Shown: positions 24,541 through 33,868 of the stretch, one piece after another
Numbering within the stretch: position 1 is the first letter of the stretch
How the letters are laid out: each line of letters opens with the position of its first letter
NCBI GenBank assembly: GCA_947385085.1
Contig: CANDJN010000001.1
Coordinates: forward strand, 106,697-170,696
From: an uncultured Erysipelotrichaceae bacterium
GTDB lineage: Bacteria > Bacillota_I > Bacilli_A > Erysipelotrichales > Erysipelotrichaceae
Direction: 5' to 3'
DNA: 64,000 nucleotides
Program-made: the position numbers and the translations under genes
Notes under the pieces: generated by a model
What the model saw: the letters and a program-made list of their open reading frames with translations, nothing else
The model's database searches: none
Told to the model about the DNA's origin: nothing

Positions 24541-26382
24541 ATGGCAAGACAACCACAGCGAAGAAATAATCGGAAGAAAAACAATTCCCGCAATCGCAGC
24601 GGACAGGCAGTAACCAAGAAGCGCGAAGAAGTAAAGGAAATAACCTATAGCGGATCGATGAGTGTCGGTGAATTGGCGGAGAAATTAAATCGTAACGCCA
24701 GTGAAATTATTAAACTGTTGTTTATGATGGGAACGATGGTAACGATTAATTCCACATTAGATGAAGAAAATATTGAATTGGTATGTATGGAATTCAATGT
24801 GGAAACTCATAAGGAAGTTATTATCGAAGAAAGTGATTTTGAAGAAATGATGGAAGTGGAGGATGAGGAAAACCTGGTGAGCCGTCCTCCGGTCATTACC
24901 ATTATGGGACATGTCGATCACGGTAAAACCACCTTGTTGGACACCATTCGTAAAACCCATGTTACAGAGGGTGAATTCGGTGGCATTACCCAGCATATTG
25001 GTGCTTATCAAGTGCAGGTAAAGGGAAAAAAGGTAACCTTTTTGGATACCCCTGGACATGAGGCATTTACCGCAATGCGCGCCCGCGGTGCTAAGATTAC
25101 CGATATTGTCATCATTGTGGTGGCGGCGGATGATGGTGTGATGCCGCAGACCAAGGAAGCAATTGACCATGCCAAGGCAGCCGGTGTGCCAGTCATTGTA
25201 GCGGTGAATAAAATTGACAAGCAGGGTGCCAATCCGGAGCGGATTATGTCAGAAATGGCAGAGTTGGATATGATGCCGGAAGAATGGGGCGGTAATACAA
25301 TTTACTGTAACATCTCCGCAAAAACCGGTGAAGGCGTTGCCGACTTGCTGGATACGATTATGGTATTAGCTGAAGTTGAGGACTTTAAAGCGAATCCGGA
25401 CAAATTAGCCGTTGGTACGGTAATTGAGGCAAAGCTGGATAAAGGTCGTGGCCCGGTCGCTACGCTGTTGATTCAAGGCGGTACACTCCATGCCGGAGAC
25501 AGTCTAGTGGTAGGTACGGCGTTTGGCCGTGTACGAAAGATGGTTGATGATCTTGGCCGTGAAATGAAACAGGCCCTGCCTTCAACACCGGTGGAAATTA
25601 TCGGCTTGAGCGATGTTCCGGTTGCCGGCGATATCTTTAAAGTATTTGACAGTGAGAAAAAGGCTCGTCAAATTGCCGAAACCCGTTTACAAAAACGAAT
25701 TGAACAGGAGCGCAACGCGACAAGTGCGATGTCATTGGATGATTTGGCTCGTCAGATTGAAGAAGGCGATTTACAGACGCTGAATATTATTATCAAAGCC
25801 GATGTTCAGGGTAGTGCTGAAGCCGTAAAGGCAAGTATGGAAAAAATCGATGTACAGGGTGTTAAAGTCAATGTCATTCGTTCCTCTGCTGGTGCGATTA
25901 CCGAATCAGACATTATGTTAGCCAGTGCTTCTCATGCGTTGATTTACGGCTTCAACGTTCGTCCGAATGCGACAGTGCGTAAAAAAGCGGAGGAAGAAGG
26001 AATTGAAATCCATCTGCATAACATCATCTATAAGGCATTGGAAGAAATGGAAAATGCCATGAAGGGTATGTTAGCGCCGGTATACGAGGAAGTAGTCATC
26101 GGACAGGCAGAGGTACGTCAGCTGTTTAAAATGAGCAAGGTCGGTACGATTGCCGGCTGTATGGTGAGCGATGGCTGTATGAAACGCGATTGCAGCGTGC
26201 GTTTGATTCGTGAAGGCGTTGTTATTTACAGCGGCAAGCTTGGTTCGCTGCGCCGTTTCCAAAATGATGTCAAGGAAGTGCAAAGCGGCTTTGACTGCGG
26301 TTTAACCATTGAAAACTTCAACGATATTAAAGTGGATGATGTGATTGAGGCCTACGAGGATCAACAGGTTGATCCTCAATAA
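24541..26382 (+). CDS. infB: Translation initiation factor IF-2
   Basis: The 613-residue GTPase delivers initiator tRNA to the 30S subunit. Visible parts are a short basic N-terminus, an IF2_N helical domain (MSVGELAEKLNRNASEIIKLL), the P-loop GHVDHGKT (123-130), the DTPGHEAF switch, the NKIDK specificity motif, and the beta-barrel and C-terminal fMet-tRNA domains. ATG 24541 follows AGGTGAT. The N-terminal region is short compared with enterobacterial IF-2. Confidence 0.98.
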   Translation: MARQPQRRNNRKKNNSRNRSGQAVTKKREEVKEITYSGSMSVGELAEKLNRNASEIIKLLFMMGTMVTINSTLDEENIELVCMEFNVETHKEVIIEESDFEEMMEVEDEENLVSRPPVITIMGHVDHGKTTLLDTIRKTHVTEGEFGGITQHIGAYQVQVKGKKVTFLDTPGHEAFTAMRARGAKITDIVIIVVAADDGVMPQTKEAIDHAKAAGVPVIVAVNKIDKQGANPERIMSEMAELDMMPEEWGGNTIYCNISAKTGEGVADLLDTIMVLAEVEDFKANPDKLAVGTVIEAKLDKGRGPVATLLIQGGTLHAGDSLVVGTAFGRVRKMVDDLGREMKQALPSTPVEIIGLSDVPVAGDIFKVFDSEKKARQIAETRLQKRIEQERNATSAMSLDDLARQIEEGDLQTLNIIIKADVQGSAEAVKASMEKIDVQGVKVNVIRSSAGAITESDIMLASASHALIYGFNVRPNATVRKKAEEEGIEIHLHNIIYKALEEMENAMKGMLAPVYEEVVIGQAEVRQLFKMSKVGTIAGCMVSDGCMKRDCSVRLIREGVVIYSGKLGSLRRFQNDVKEVQSGFDCGLTIENFNDIKVDDVIEAYEDQQVDPQ

Positions 26383-26396
26383 GTAGGTGATAAAAA

Positions 26397-26738
26397 ATGA
26401 GCATGAAAAAAGACAAGATCGCCGGTATCATTCAAAGAGAAGTATCGCAGATTATTCAATTTGAACTCAAGGATCCTAAACTCGGCTTTATTACCATTAC
26501 CGATGTAGCGGTGAGCGGCGATTGTTCACAAGCCAAAATCTATGTTTCCTTCCTCGGTCAAAACGCACGGAAAGAAGCCGGGATGAAAACGCTGGAGCGT
26601 TCTAAAGGCTTCATTCGCTCCCAATTGGCACAGCGATTAACGATCCGCAAGGTTCCGGAACTGATATTCTTGCAGGATTCCGTATTAGAGCGGGGAAATA
26701 AAATAGAGCAGATTATTGCGGACATTCATAAACAGTAA
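26397..26738 (+). CDS. rbfA: Ribosome-binding factor A
   Basis: The 113-residue KH-fold protein helps late 30S maturation around helix 1 of 16S rRNA. It has the KDPKLGFITITDVAVSGDCSQAKIYVS core and the RKVPELIFLQDSVLERG strand-helix end. It closes the operon; truB and ribF, frequent followers elsewhere, are absent here. A terminator follows. Confidence 0.96.
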   Translation: MSMKKDKIAGIIQREVSQIIQFELKDPKLGFITITDVAVSGDCSQAKIYVSFLGQNARKEAGMKTLERSKGFIRSQLAQRLTIRKVPELIFLQDSVLERGNKIEQIIADIHKQ

Positions 26739-26775
26739 AAGGACTGGCGCAATGTCATTAAGTTAAGGCGATATT

Positions 26776-26809
26776 GAGGGATTGATAATTAATCAGTTCC
26801 TCTCTTTTT
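26776..26809 (+). terminator. rbfA operon terminator
   Basis: GAGGGATTGAT (26776-26786) pairs with ATCAGTTCCTC (26792-26802), with two wobbles and a 5-nt loop, followed by a T-rich tract. Confidence 0.8.
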
Positions 26810-26942
26810 TATACTTTTTAAATTTATAATTAAATTCACTGGATCATTTCATATCATTAGACGATTTCTAATGACATTGATAAATTATCATGTTTTTTTC
26901 ATAAAGATGTTGTATAATATGATTAAGTAAGAGGGATTAATA

Positions 26943-28307
26943 ATGAGGAAAAAACAAATCATTAAAATCATTGGTATGATAGCGCTATTAATACCGCTGG
27001 TTTTGAGCGGAAATCAGTTTTTGTATGCGGAAGAATCATCGGATGATGATGTTCTGAACACTGAGGAAATAGAAAATAATGAAGAGATAAGCATACAGGA
27101 AAATGAGAGCGAAGAAGTCGCAGCGCAAGGTCTACAGACATACGAATTGAGTATACTCGAGTTTATTACGATCAATGATCTCAACGTTAAGATTGATGGT
27201 TCTCCATATATGTATTCGCCGGATGAATTTTCATTCACTAATATATTGACATTACAATTCAATGACAGTGATCCACATGTGATAGAGCTTCATTCAGAGG
27301 ATTATCAATTTACACCTTCTGTTGTTACAGTGGATCCGACGAATCCCGAAAGAGAATATTATATTAAGTCAACGAGGGTGAACGATCAGTATACTTCTGT
27401 GTATGGAAAAGACGGTACGCAAAAAGATGTCTATGACAATGATGAAACGGTAACGGTGTCTGCGGTTACCGAATATTGGAATCATTATTTGTTTTATCGA
27501 TTCGATGGCGGAGAATGGATTACGAGTAAGGCGGATGCGGGTATGTTTGAGGTTCATGCGAAATCTAAGGATGCACATGAGATATCTGTCGAATATTTTG
27601 TACGTTATATAATGATGGGTGATACCCCGACTGAAAGTGAAAAAAGAACTATGACGGTTAAATTTGCGGCGGCACAAAATGGTGAGAATTCTGAAGAACC
27701 GGATGTTCCAGTGGATGTAACATTTACTGATGAAGAAGGTAATGAATATACAAAAGATGAGATCGAATGCAAGATTACGGAAATGAATCCTGCGGATTAT
27801 GAGAAATATCAGCGTGTCATTGTGAATTTTGATGAATATAAAGGTTTAGAGGATAATCATATTTTATATTATCAGGCAGGTTTGTTTGCGCAGGATGTTC
27901 GGGTACAGCCAAACGGAATGTATGAACTTGTCTTGCCTTATCCGCAAGGTGCGTCAATGCTGAATGATTTTGTAATCAAGCAATTTAAAGATGGAAACAC
28001 TGATCATCCGGTTACTTTACAATACACTTTGGATGAAGATGGAATCCATGTCCAAGTAGATAACGTATCTGTTTTTGTTGTTGGGTGGAATGATGCAGAG
28101 GTGCAGACTGATCCTGATGATAAAACGGAGATCGATCCAACAAATCCGACAAATCAAAGTGTAAACAAAAGTAATACAGGCACGACAGGTGGAGTAAATA
28201 CAGGTGATATTTTCGGAATTAATCTTTGGATGATATTGGCAATGGTTTCTTGTTTTTCCATTTGTGTGGTTCTTCGTAAGAAATTCCATAACTTAGATCA
28301 TTCTTAA
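26943..28307 (+). CDS. Cell-surface protein with C-terminal membrane anchor
   Basis: The 454-residue protein has an N-terminal signal (basic start, hydrophobic core to about residue 25). An acidic low-complexity stretch rich in Glu/Asp/Asn follows, then about 330 residues of beta-rich extracellular sequence. A Thr/Asn/Pro linker (KTEIDPTNPTNQ) leads to NTGD, a membrane helix and a short basic tail (RKKFH). No LPxTG sortase motif is visible, so it is probably held by the helix itself. A -10 TATAAT lies near 26913-26918. Function unknown; no enzymatic motif is seen. Confidence 0.8.
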   Translation: MRKKQIIKIIGMIALLIPLVLSGNQFLYAEESSDDDVLNTEEIENNEEISIQENESEEVAAQGLQTYELSILEFITINDLNVKIDGSPYMYSPDEFSFTNILTLQFNDSDPHVIELHSEDYQFTPSVVTVDPTNPEREYYIKSTRVNDQYTSVYGKDGTQKDVYDNDETVTVSAVTEYWNHYLFYRFDGGEWITSKADAGMFEVHAKSKDAHEISVEYFVRYIMMGDTPTESEKRTMTVKFAAAQNGENSEEPDVPVDVTFTDEEGNEYTKDEIECKITEMNPADYEKYQRVIVNFDEYKGLEDNHILYYQAGLFAQDVRVQPNGMYELVLPYPQGASMLNDFVIKQFKDGNTDHPVTLQYTLDEDGIHVQVDNVSVFVVGWNDAEVQTDPDDKTEIDPTNPTNQSVNKSNTGTTGGVNTGDIFGINLWMILAMVSCFSICVVLRKKFHNLDHS

Positions 28308-28599
28308 AACTGAAAGTATATGACAGAAAAATCGGGTTATAGATTATCTGAAAAGGATAGTCAATACCCAATGTCAATAGGTCTAGGTGATATTATTGAT
28401 TTCATTTCTAATCCTAAATCTTTATTTGTTTTCAATTCTGAATCTGACTTTTATAAGAGAAAGAAAGCTTAGCTTTGAAACTGTCCTTTAAAATATTATC
28501 TGTATGGAAACAGGTTCTTTGAATTCCAATAAATTATAGAAAAAGATATCCATTCTATCATGAATATCCTCATAAAATCCTTGTTATATTTAAAATTAT
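28308..28599 (+). other. Gap with a 50-codon open frame
   Basis: Between the surface-protein gene and the inverted-repeat arm an ATG at 28320 opens 50 codons ending at TAG 28470-28472. The predicted piece has an IGLGDIIDFISNP segment and a basic end. No good ribosome site is present, so it may be a gene fragment or chance. Nothing else is recognisable up to 28599. Confidence 0.3.
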
Positions 28600-28617
28600 C
28601 TTAACTTAATGACATTG

Positions 28618-28637
28618 AGGGCTAGCGCCCTTTTTTT
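28618..28637 (+). terminator. Plus-strand terminator
   Basis: AGGGC (28618-28622) and GCCCT (28627-28631) around a 4-nt loop, followed by seven T residues. It points along the plus strand, so it ends transcripts from the surface-protein side, not those of the minus-strand ATPase gene. Confidence 0.75.
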
Positions 28638-28643
28638 GTATTG

Positions 28644-31013
28644 TTATGATTCTTTTGAAGTGTTTTCTGTTGCTTTGGTGATGTACTCTTGAAGACGCCG
28701 AAATCGACTTAGCTGTTGAGTGAGGATTGTCATAACAATCGGTATGACTACGATGCCACCCAAGGTAGCACATAAAGGGATGAAGCCTAGCTGTACTATC
28801 ATAAAGACCTTTGGCAAAAAGATGATCGCCAAGGTGAAAAGCAGAGCCATTGACAGGAAAACAAGGCGTCGTTGTCTGGTGAATGGGGAACAGATGCGGC
28901 GCAATACCGTTAACATGCAGGTTCCGGTTAAAATCACGCACATGGTAGATCTCACCTCATCGCCATATTGGAATATTGAGGTAAATAAGGATACGCATAA
29001 TATCGCAGCGATGACCATGAAGGCACCCGGTGCCGCATGGGTTAATACATTAATGACAAAATTTCCTTTGACACGATTGTGATTTGGTTCTAAAGCAAGA
29101 AAGAACGAGGGAATTCCGATGGTCAAAGAGGAAATCAATGTTAACTGGATGGGGATAAACGGATAACGGCTATTCAAGAATAAGGTAATGACTGCCAGTG
29201 CGGTAGAAAATATTGTTTTGACTAGAAACAGCGAAGCAGCACGCTGTATATTGTTGATAACGCGTCTTCCTTCCGCAACGATATACGGCATATTCTTAAA
29301 GTTATTATCAAGTAAAACGAGATTGGCAATGTTTTTGGCAGCTTCACTGCCCTGAGCCATTGCGATGGAACAATCCGCTTCCTTTAATGCCATGACATCA
29401 TTGACACCATCTCCGATCATGGCAGTAGTATGCTGCTGCTTCAGGGCATGAATAATCATTTTTTTCTGTTGGGGAGTGACCCGTCCAAATACGGTATATT
29501 GCTTTACTGCTTCCGGGATTTGTTCCTCTGTGAGCGTGGATGCATCAATATAGGCATCCGCATGAGCGACCTTGGCTTTTTGGGCAATGCGATGAACGGT
29601 AATGGGATTATCGCCGCTGATGATTTTAATGTCAACTCCTTGTGCCGCAAAATAGTTTAACGTATCGGATGCTTCCTTACGAATTGGGTCATTTAATAGA
29701 ATTAATGCGATCACATCACCCGGTTCACTAACCTGTTCCTCAAGAATGGTTCCTTGTGAATAGGCGAGGGTGAGGACACGATAACCTTTTTGTGAATATT
29801 TGGCTATTTGCGTTTCGGCCATGGTATCCTTATGAATTGGCATGCATTCGTATGCGCCTAGCAGATAGGATCCGTGATCAAAAGAGGCTGCACTGTATTT
29901 GCGCTCGCTGGAAAAAGGAATGACGGCGCTCGCATTGCCGTCCTTGGATTTTTTTATATATTGACGAATGGCCTGGGCAGTAGAATTATCATCGTCGGTC
30001 GCATACATCATCCAAGCCAGAATTTCATTGACATTATGCCTGGAATCACTGACGATACTTTCCACCTGCATATTGCCTTGGGTGATTGTCCCGGTTTTAT
30101 CCAGGCAAAGCATATCAACCCGTGCCAGTGTTTCAATACAATACAATTCCTGAACAAGCGTATGATGTTTAGCCAGATGAATGGACCCCACTGCCAGGGC
30201 AACCCCGGTTAACAGCACCAGTCCTTCAGGAATCATGCCGATAAGCGCTGACACGGTTGGAACCACCGCTTCCGCAAAGGGATAGTCCAGAAAATAATAC
30301 TGCTTCAGAAACAACAGAATGCCAATGGGAATAATCGCAATACCGATATATTTAATGATGAAATTGATGGAATCACGCAATTCGCTTTTATGCTTTATTA
30401 ACACCTTGGCATCTTTCATAATCGTGTTGACATAATTGGATTCTCCCACATGCTCCACCTGGGCATAAGCCGTTCCTGATAAAATATAGCTGCCCGAATA
30501 TAAGAAATCACCGGCGCGTTTTACGACAATATCGGATTCACCGTTTACATTGCTTTCATTGATTTCCAGCTTTCCTTCTCTGATATAGCAGTCGCTGCAA
30601 ATCTGTGCACCGCTTTTCAAGATCATGATATCATCTAAAACGATTTCTTCAGTATGTATATCACATATGGTCTGATCACGGATAACGGAAATGGTAGATT
30701 CGTGAATCAATGATAATTTGTCCAAAACGCGCTTAGCGCGAATTTCCTGGAAAATGCCGATGACTAAGTTACTGAAAGCGACCCCTAAAAACAACAGATT
30801 GCGATAAGAGCCTACATAAATGATTAAAGCAGCCAAAATCGCATTGATGAGATTGAACAGCGTAGCGATATTATCACGGAAAATCTCCCGATAGGATTTG
30901 GTGATGCGTCCCATGGATTTATTATACATCTGTTCATCAAGGCGCTGCTTTACCTGTTTTGATGATAAACCGATATGAATATCGGGATGAAATCGTTCGA
31001 TTGGTTCACTCAT
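28644..31013 (-). CDS. Cation-transporting P-type ATPase
   Basis: The 789-residue membrane pump has the P-type order. It starts with an actuator region with NGESD, then an IPEGL membrane motif (MIPEGLVLLTGVAL), the phosphorylation site DKTGT with D305, a nucleotide domain and the MIGDGVNDVMAL hinge. About eight to ten membrane helices are seen. Start ATG 31013 has GGGAGTGAT upstream; the longer frame is rejected. The group is HAD-IC cation ATPases of Bacillota with unassigned ion. There is no N-terminal heavy-metal Cys motif and the membrane motif is not the CPx of metal exporters, so calcium, magnesium or another light cation is more likely. Confidence 0.9.
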   Translation of the reverse strand: MSEPIERFHPDIHIGLSSKQVKQRLDEQMYNKSMGRITKSYREIFRDNIATLFNLINAILAALIIYVGSYRNLLFLGVAFSNLVIGIFQEIRAKRVLDKLSLIHESTISVIRDQTICDIHTEEIVLDDIMILKSGAQICSDCYIREGKLEINESNVNGESDIVVKRAGDFLYSGSYILSGTAYAQVEHVGESNYVNTIMKDAKVLIKHKSELRDSINFIIKYIGIAIIPIGILLFLKQYYFLDYPFAEAVVPTVSALIGMIPEGLVLLTGVALAVGSIHLAKHHTLVQELYCIETLARVDMLCLDKTGTITQGNMQVESIVSDSRHNVNEILAWMMYATDDDNSTAQAIRQYIKKSKDGNASAVIPFSSERKYSAASFDHGSYLLGAYECMPIHKDTMAETQIAKYSQKGYRVLTLAYSQGTILEEQVSEPGDVIALILLNDPIRKEASDTLNYFAAQGVDIKIISGDNPITVHRIAQKAKVAHADAYIDASTLTEEQIPEAVKQYTVFGRVTPQQKKMIIHALKQQHTTAMIGDGVNDVMALKEADCSIAMAQGSEAAKNIANLVLLDNNFKNMPYIVAEGRRVINNIQRAASLFLVKTIFSTALAVITLFLNSRYPFIPIQLTLISSLTIGIPSFFLALEPNHNRVKGNFVINVLTHAAPGAFMVIAAILCVSLFTSIFQYGDEVRSTMCVILTGTCMLTVLRRICSPFTRQRRLVFLSMALLFTLAIIFLPKVFMIVQLGFIPLCATLGGIVVIPIVMTILTQQLSRFRRLQEYITKATENTSKES

Positions 31014-31124
31014 GATATCACTCCCACTTCTTATAGCACTATTATACCAAGAAATATGCATAGCGGTACTTACAATTTCTTAATATTTCGATACGTCGAT
31101 CCAGCATAAAAATCGGATAAGAAA

Positions 31125-31148
31125 AGCGCAAGAGAATGCGCTTGCGCT
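31125..31148 (-). terminator. plsY terminator
   Basis: AGCGCAAG (31125-31132) pairs with CTTGCGCT (31141-31148) around an 8-nt loop. On the minus strand a TTTTCTT tract follows. It begins right after the plsY stop codon. Confidence 0.75.
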
Positions 31149-31760
31149 CTATAGCCATGTGATTTTACTTTCCGTATGATTGATGATTTTTCCGATATTG
31201 ACACGGTGTCTATATACGACAAGGACACTTAACAGCCAACTCGCAATGGTGATGGAAACATTATCTTGCATCAGTGATATATAGATGCTGGATACGATTG
31301 CCATGCTTATGCTGGCTAAGGACACCATCTTAAATAAATACAGAATGATAAAGAAAGCAATTACCGGAATAAGTACATACATAATATCATGGAAGGTAAA
31401 GATAGCGGTGCTTAACAAAAAGCCAACAAGTGTCGCTGCGGCTTTACCGCCTTTAAAGTGGGCAAATACTGGGTAACAATGACCAAAGGCTGCCGCTATT
31501 CCTGCCCATATTCCACCATCGGGATCTCGAAAGATGAGCGATACAATTGCCACTGCTGCGACAACCTTTAACACATCAAGCACAATCGTCGCTATCCCTG
31601 CTTTTTTACCTAATACGCGTCCGGCATTGGTTCCTCCTAAATTACCGGAGCCATATTCTCTTACATCGGTATGATAAAACAGCTTTCCGATGACTAACGC
31701 AAAGGGAATCGATCCGAGGAGATAACCGATGCCAATATAACAAATGATCATCCAATTCAT
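31149..31760 (-). CDS. plsY: Acyl-phosphate:glycerol-3-phosphate acyltransferase PlsY
   Basis: The 203-residue integral membrane enzyme makes lysophosphatidic acid from acyl-phosphate and glycerol-3-phosphate, the first step of phospholipid synthesis. All three PlsY motifs are visible: GSGNLGGTNAGR, then FGHCYPVFAHFKGGKAAAT, and the late helix with the HRVNIGKI end. About five membrane helices are present. A minus-strand ribosome site (GAGGTGAAC) precedes the ATG. It is divergent from parE, as often seen in Bacillota. Confidence 0.96.
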   Translation of the reverse strand: MNWMIICYIGIGYLLGSIPFALVIGKLFYHTDVREYGSGNLGGTNAGRVLGKKAGIATIVLDVLKVVAAVAIVSLIFRDPDGGIWAGIAAAFGHCYPVFAHFKGGKAAATLVGFLLSTAIFTFHDIMYVLIPVIAFFIILYLFKMVSLASISMAIVSSIYISLMQDNVSITIASWLLSVLVVYRHRVNIGKIINHTESKITWL

Positions 31761-31805
31761 GTTTGTTCACCTCTGTCCATTATTTTACCATGCTTTATGG
31801 ATGAA

Positions 31806-31827
31806 AAAAAGTGATTTATCGCTTTTT
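31806..31827. terminator. A/T-flanked hairpin between plsY and parE
   Basis: AAAAAGTGA and TCGCTTTTT form a 9-bp stem with one wobble and a 4-nt loop. It resembles a terminator but lies upstream of both divergent genes, so it may only insulate parE from readthrough. Confidence 0.4.
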
Positions 31828-31842
31828 ACATGAAATCAGTCC

Positions 31843-31905
31843 TTGCGAAAAAACGCTAAATTTGATAATATTACTAAGGTTAAAGTGAGCGTAAGCCCAC
31901 TTTTT
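31843..31905 (+). promoter_or_regulatory. parE promoter and leader hairpin
   Basis: A TTGCGA (31843-31848) and GATAAT/TAATAT (31864-31871) pair form a plausible promoter. Downstream, AAAGTGAGC (31882-31890) and GCCCACTTT (31895-31903), with one mismatch, form a hairpin followed by TT. It looks like an attenuator or a stabilising 5' stem before the parE start at 31937. Confidence 0.45.
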
Positions 31906-31936
31906 ACATGAGTGCAGTATAGGAAGGTGAAACGAG

Positions 31937-33868
31937 ATGAGCGAAAAGGCATACGATGCCAGCAGTATTCAGATCCTGGATGGATTGGATGCGGTCAGAA
32001 AGCGTCCCGGTATGTATATCGGTTCTACGGATGGGCGAGGCCTGCATCATCTGGTTTGGGAAATTGTTGATAATTCGATTGACGAAGCATTAAACGGTCA
32101 TGGCGATACGATTCGCATTACCATTGAAAAAGACGGCGTGATGTGTATCGAGGATGAAGGGCGCGGTATGCCGGTCGGTAAGCATGCCAGCGGCGTATCC
32201 ACCTTACAGGTTATATTTACTGTGCTTCATGCCGGAGGAAAGTTCTCTGGTGATGGCGGCTATAAGACCTCCGGTGGTTTACATGGGGTCGGTGCCAGTG
32301 TCGTCAATGCCTTGTCGCGCTGGGTGGAAGTTACCGTATGTCGCGATGGCAAGATGGTTCAGATGCGCTTTGAGGATGGCGGACGCAAGGTCGGCAAGCT
32401 TATCGAGCTAGGTAAATCACATAAAACCGGCAGTAAGGTGCGTTTTATGCCGGATGAGCGAATCTTCTCCACCACGCGCTTTTCCTTTGCGCAGATTGCG
32501 GAGCGGGCACAGGAGGAAGCGTTTCTGTTAAAGGGACTGCGCATGATCGTCAGTGATGAGCGCAAGGATCAGGAGCGACAGGAAAACTTTCACTATGAGA
32601 ATGGTTTAGAGGCATTTATCGAATATCTTCACGAGGATAAACAGGTGTTTCATAAGCCGGTATCCTTTGGCGGAGAAGTCAATGGCATTAAGATCGACTG
32701 TGCTTTTCAATATACGGATGAATATCAGGAAAATATGTTTTCCTTTGTCAATATGGTGCGCACCAAGGATGGTGGAACGCATGAGACGGGCTGCCGCAGC
32801 GCCTTTACGAAGATATTTAATGAATATGCGCGTAAAAACGGCTTGTTAAAGGACAAGGATAAAAACTTTGAGGGCAGTGATATCCGTGAGGGTTTAACGG
32901 TGATTTTATCGCTGGGGGTGCCTGAGCATTTATTGCAGTTTGAGGGACAGACAAAAGGAAAGCTGGGAACAACGGAAGCCAAAATTGCGGTGGAAACACT
33001 CGTCTGTGAAAAGTTAAGCTATTTCCTAGAGGAAAACAAGGAACTTTCCACGACCTTGATTAAGAAGATGGCACGGGCATCCCAAGCTCGTGAAGCAGCG
33101 CGAAAGGCGCGAGATGATGCGCGTAAAGGCAAGAATAAGGGCAAGAGTGAAAAGATTCTATCAGGAAAGCTGGCTTCGGCGCAATCCAAGGATGCCCGTA
33201 AAAAAGAACTGTATTTGGTTGAGGGTGATTCAGCCGGAGGCAGCGCTAAGCAAGGCCGTGATTCCAAATATCAGGCGATTCTGCCACTGCGCGGTAAGGT
33301 TTTAAACACCGAGCGTGCTTCGGTTGCCAGCATTGAGAAAAATGAGGAATTGAACACGATCATTCATGCGCTGGGAGCCGGGGTAGGACCGAATTTCCAT
33401 GCCGAGGACGCCAATTATCATAAGGTGATTATCATGACCGATGCCGATACAGACGGTGCCCATATTCAAACACTGCTGTTGACGTTCTTTTATCGCTATA
33501 TGCGCGAACTGATTGAACAGGGGATGGTTTATATTGCATTGCCTCCACTGTATAAGCTTCAAAAGGGCAAGGAAATTCAATACGCATGGAACGATGAGGA
33601 ATTAAACGCTTTGCGTAAAAGCTTTCCCAAGGGATACAGCCTACAGCGCTATAAAGGACTGGGCGAGATGAATGCGGATCAGTTGTGGGATACGACTATG
33701 TGTCCGGAAACAAGAACATTGATTCAGGTGACGATTGAAGATGCGGTCGTAGCCGAAAAGCGTGTATCGGTATTGATGGGTGATAAAGCCGAACTACGCC
33801 GCGACTGGATCGAAGACAACGTCTCATTTACCTTGGAAGAGGATTATCAAGGGGAGGTGAAACGATGA
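31937..33868 (+). CDS. parE: DNA topoisomerase IV subunit B
   Basis: The 643-residue ATPase subunit works with ParC to unlink daughter chromosomes. It has the GHKL ATP site (EIVDNSIDEAL and GRGMPVG), the GGLHGVGASVVNALS lid motif, and the TOPRIM block EGDSAGGSA (from residue 429) with MTDADTDGAHIQTLLL. The T-x-D-G-A-H-I-Q form fits ParE better than GyrB, which usually has DADVDGAHIRTL. Pairing with parC by a 4-nt overlap supports this. The start follows GGAAGGTGAAAC. Confidence 0.95.
   Translation: MSEKAYDASSIQILDGLDAVRKRPGMYIGSTDGRGLHHLVWEIVDNSIDEALNGHGDTIRITIEKDGVMCIEDEGRGMPVGKHASGVSTLQVIFTVLHAGGKFSGDGGYKTSGGLHGVGASVVNALSRWVEVTVCRDGKMVQMRFEDGGRKVGKLIELGKSHKTGSKVRFMPDERIFSTTRFSFAQIAERAQEEAFLLKGLRMIVSDERKDQERQENFHYENGLEAFIEYLHEDKQVFHKPVSFGGEVNGIKIDCAFQYTDEYQENMFSFVNMVRTKDGGTHETGCRSAFTKIFNEYARKNGLLKDKDKNFEGSDIREGLTVILSLGVPEHLLQFEGQTKGKLGTTEAKIAVETLVCEKLSYFLEENKELSTTLIKKMARASQAREAARKARDDARKGKNKGKSEKILSGKLASAQSKDARKKELYLVEGDSAGGSAKQGRDSKYQAILPLRGKVLNTERASVASIEKNEELNTIIHALGAGVGPNFHAEDANYHKVIIMTDADTDGAHIQTLLLTFFYRYMRELIEQGMVYIALPPLYKLQKGKEIQYAWNDEELNALRKSFPKGYSLQRYKGLGEMNADQLWDTTMCPETRTLIQVTIEDAVVAEKRVSVLMGDKAELRRDWIEDNVSFTLEEDYQGEVKR

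Larger units (their letters stand above)
26750..28617. repeat. 18-nt perfect inverted repeat bounding the surface-protein gene
   Basis: The string at 26750-26767 (CAATGTCATTAAGTTAAG) is found exactly reversed and complemented at 28600-28617. The repeat arms enclose the rbfA terminator, one surface-protein gene with its promoter, and a short open frame. No recombinase gene is present between or next to the arms. Confidence 0.85.
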
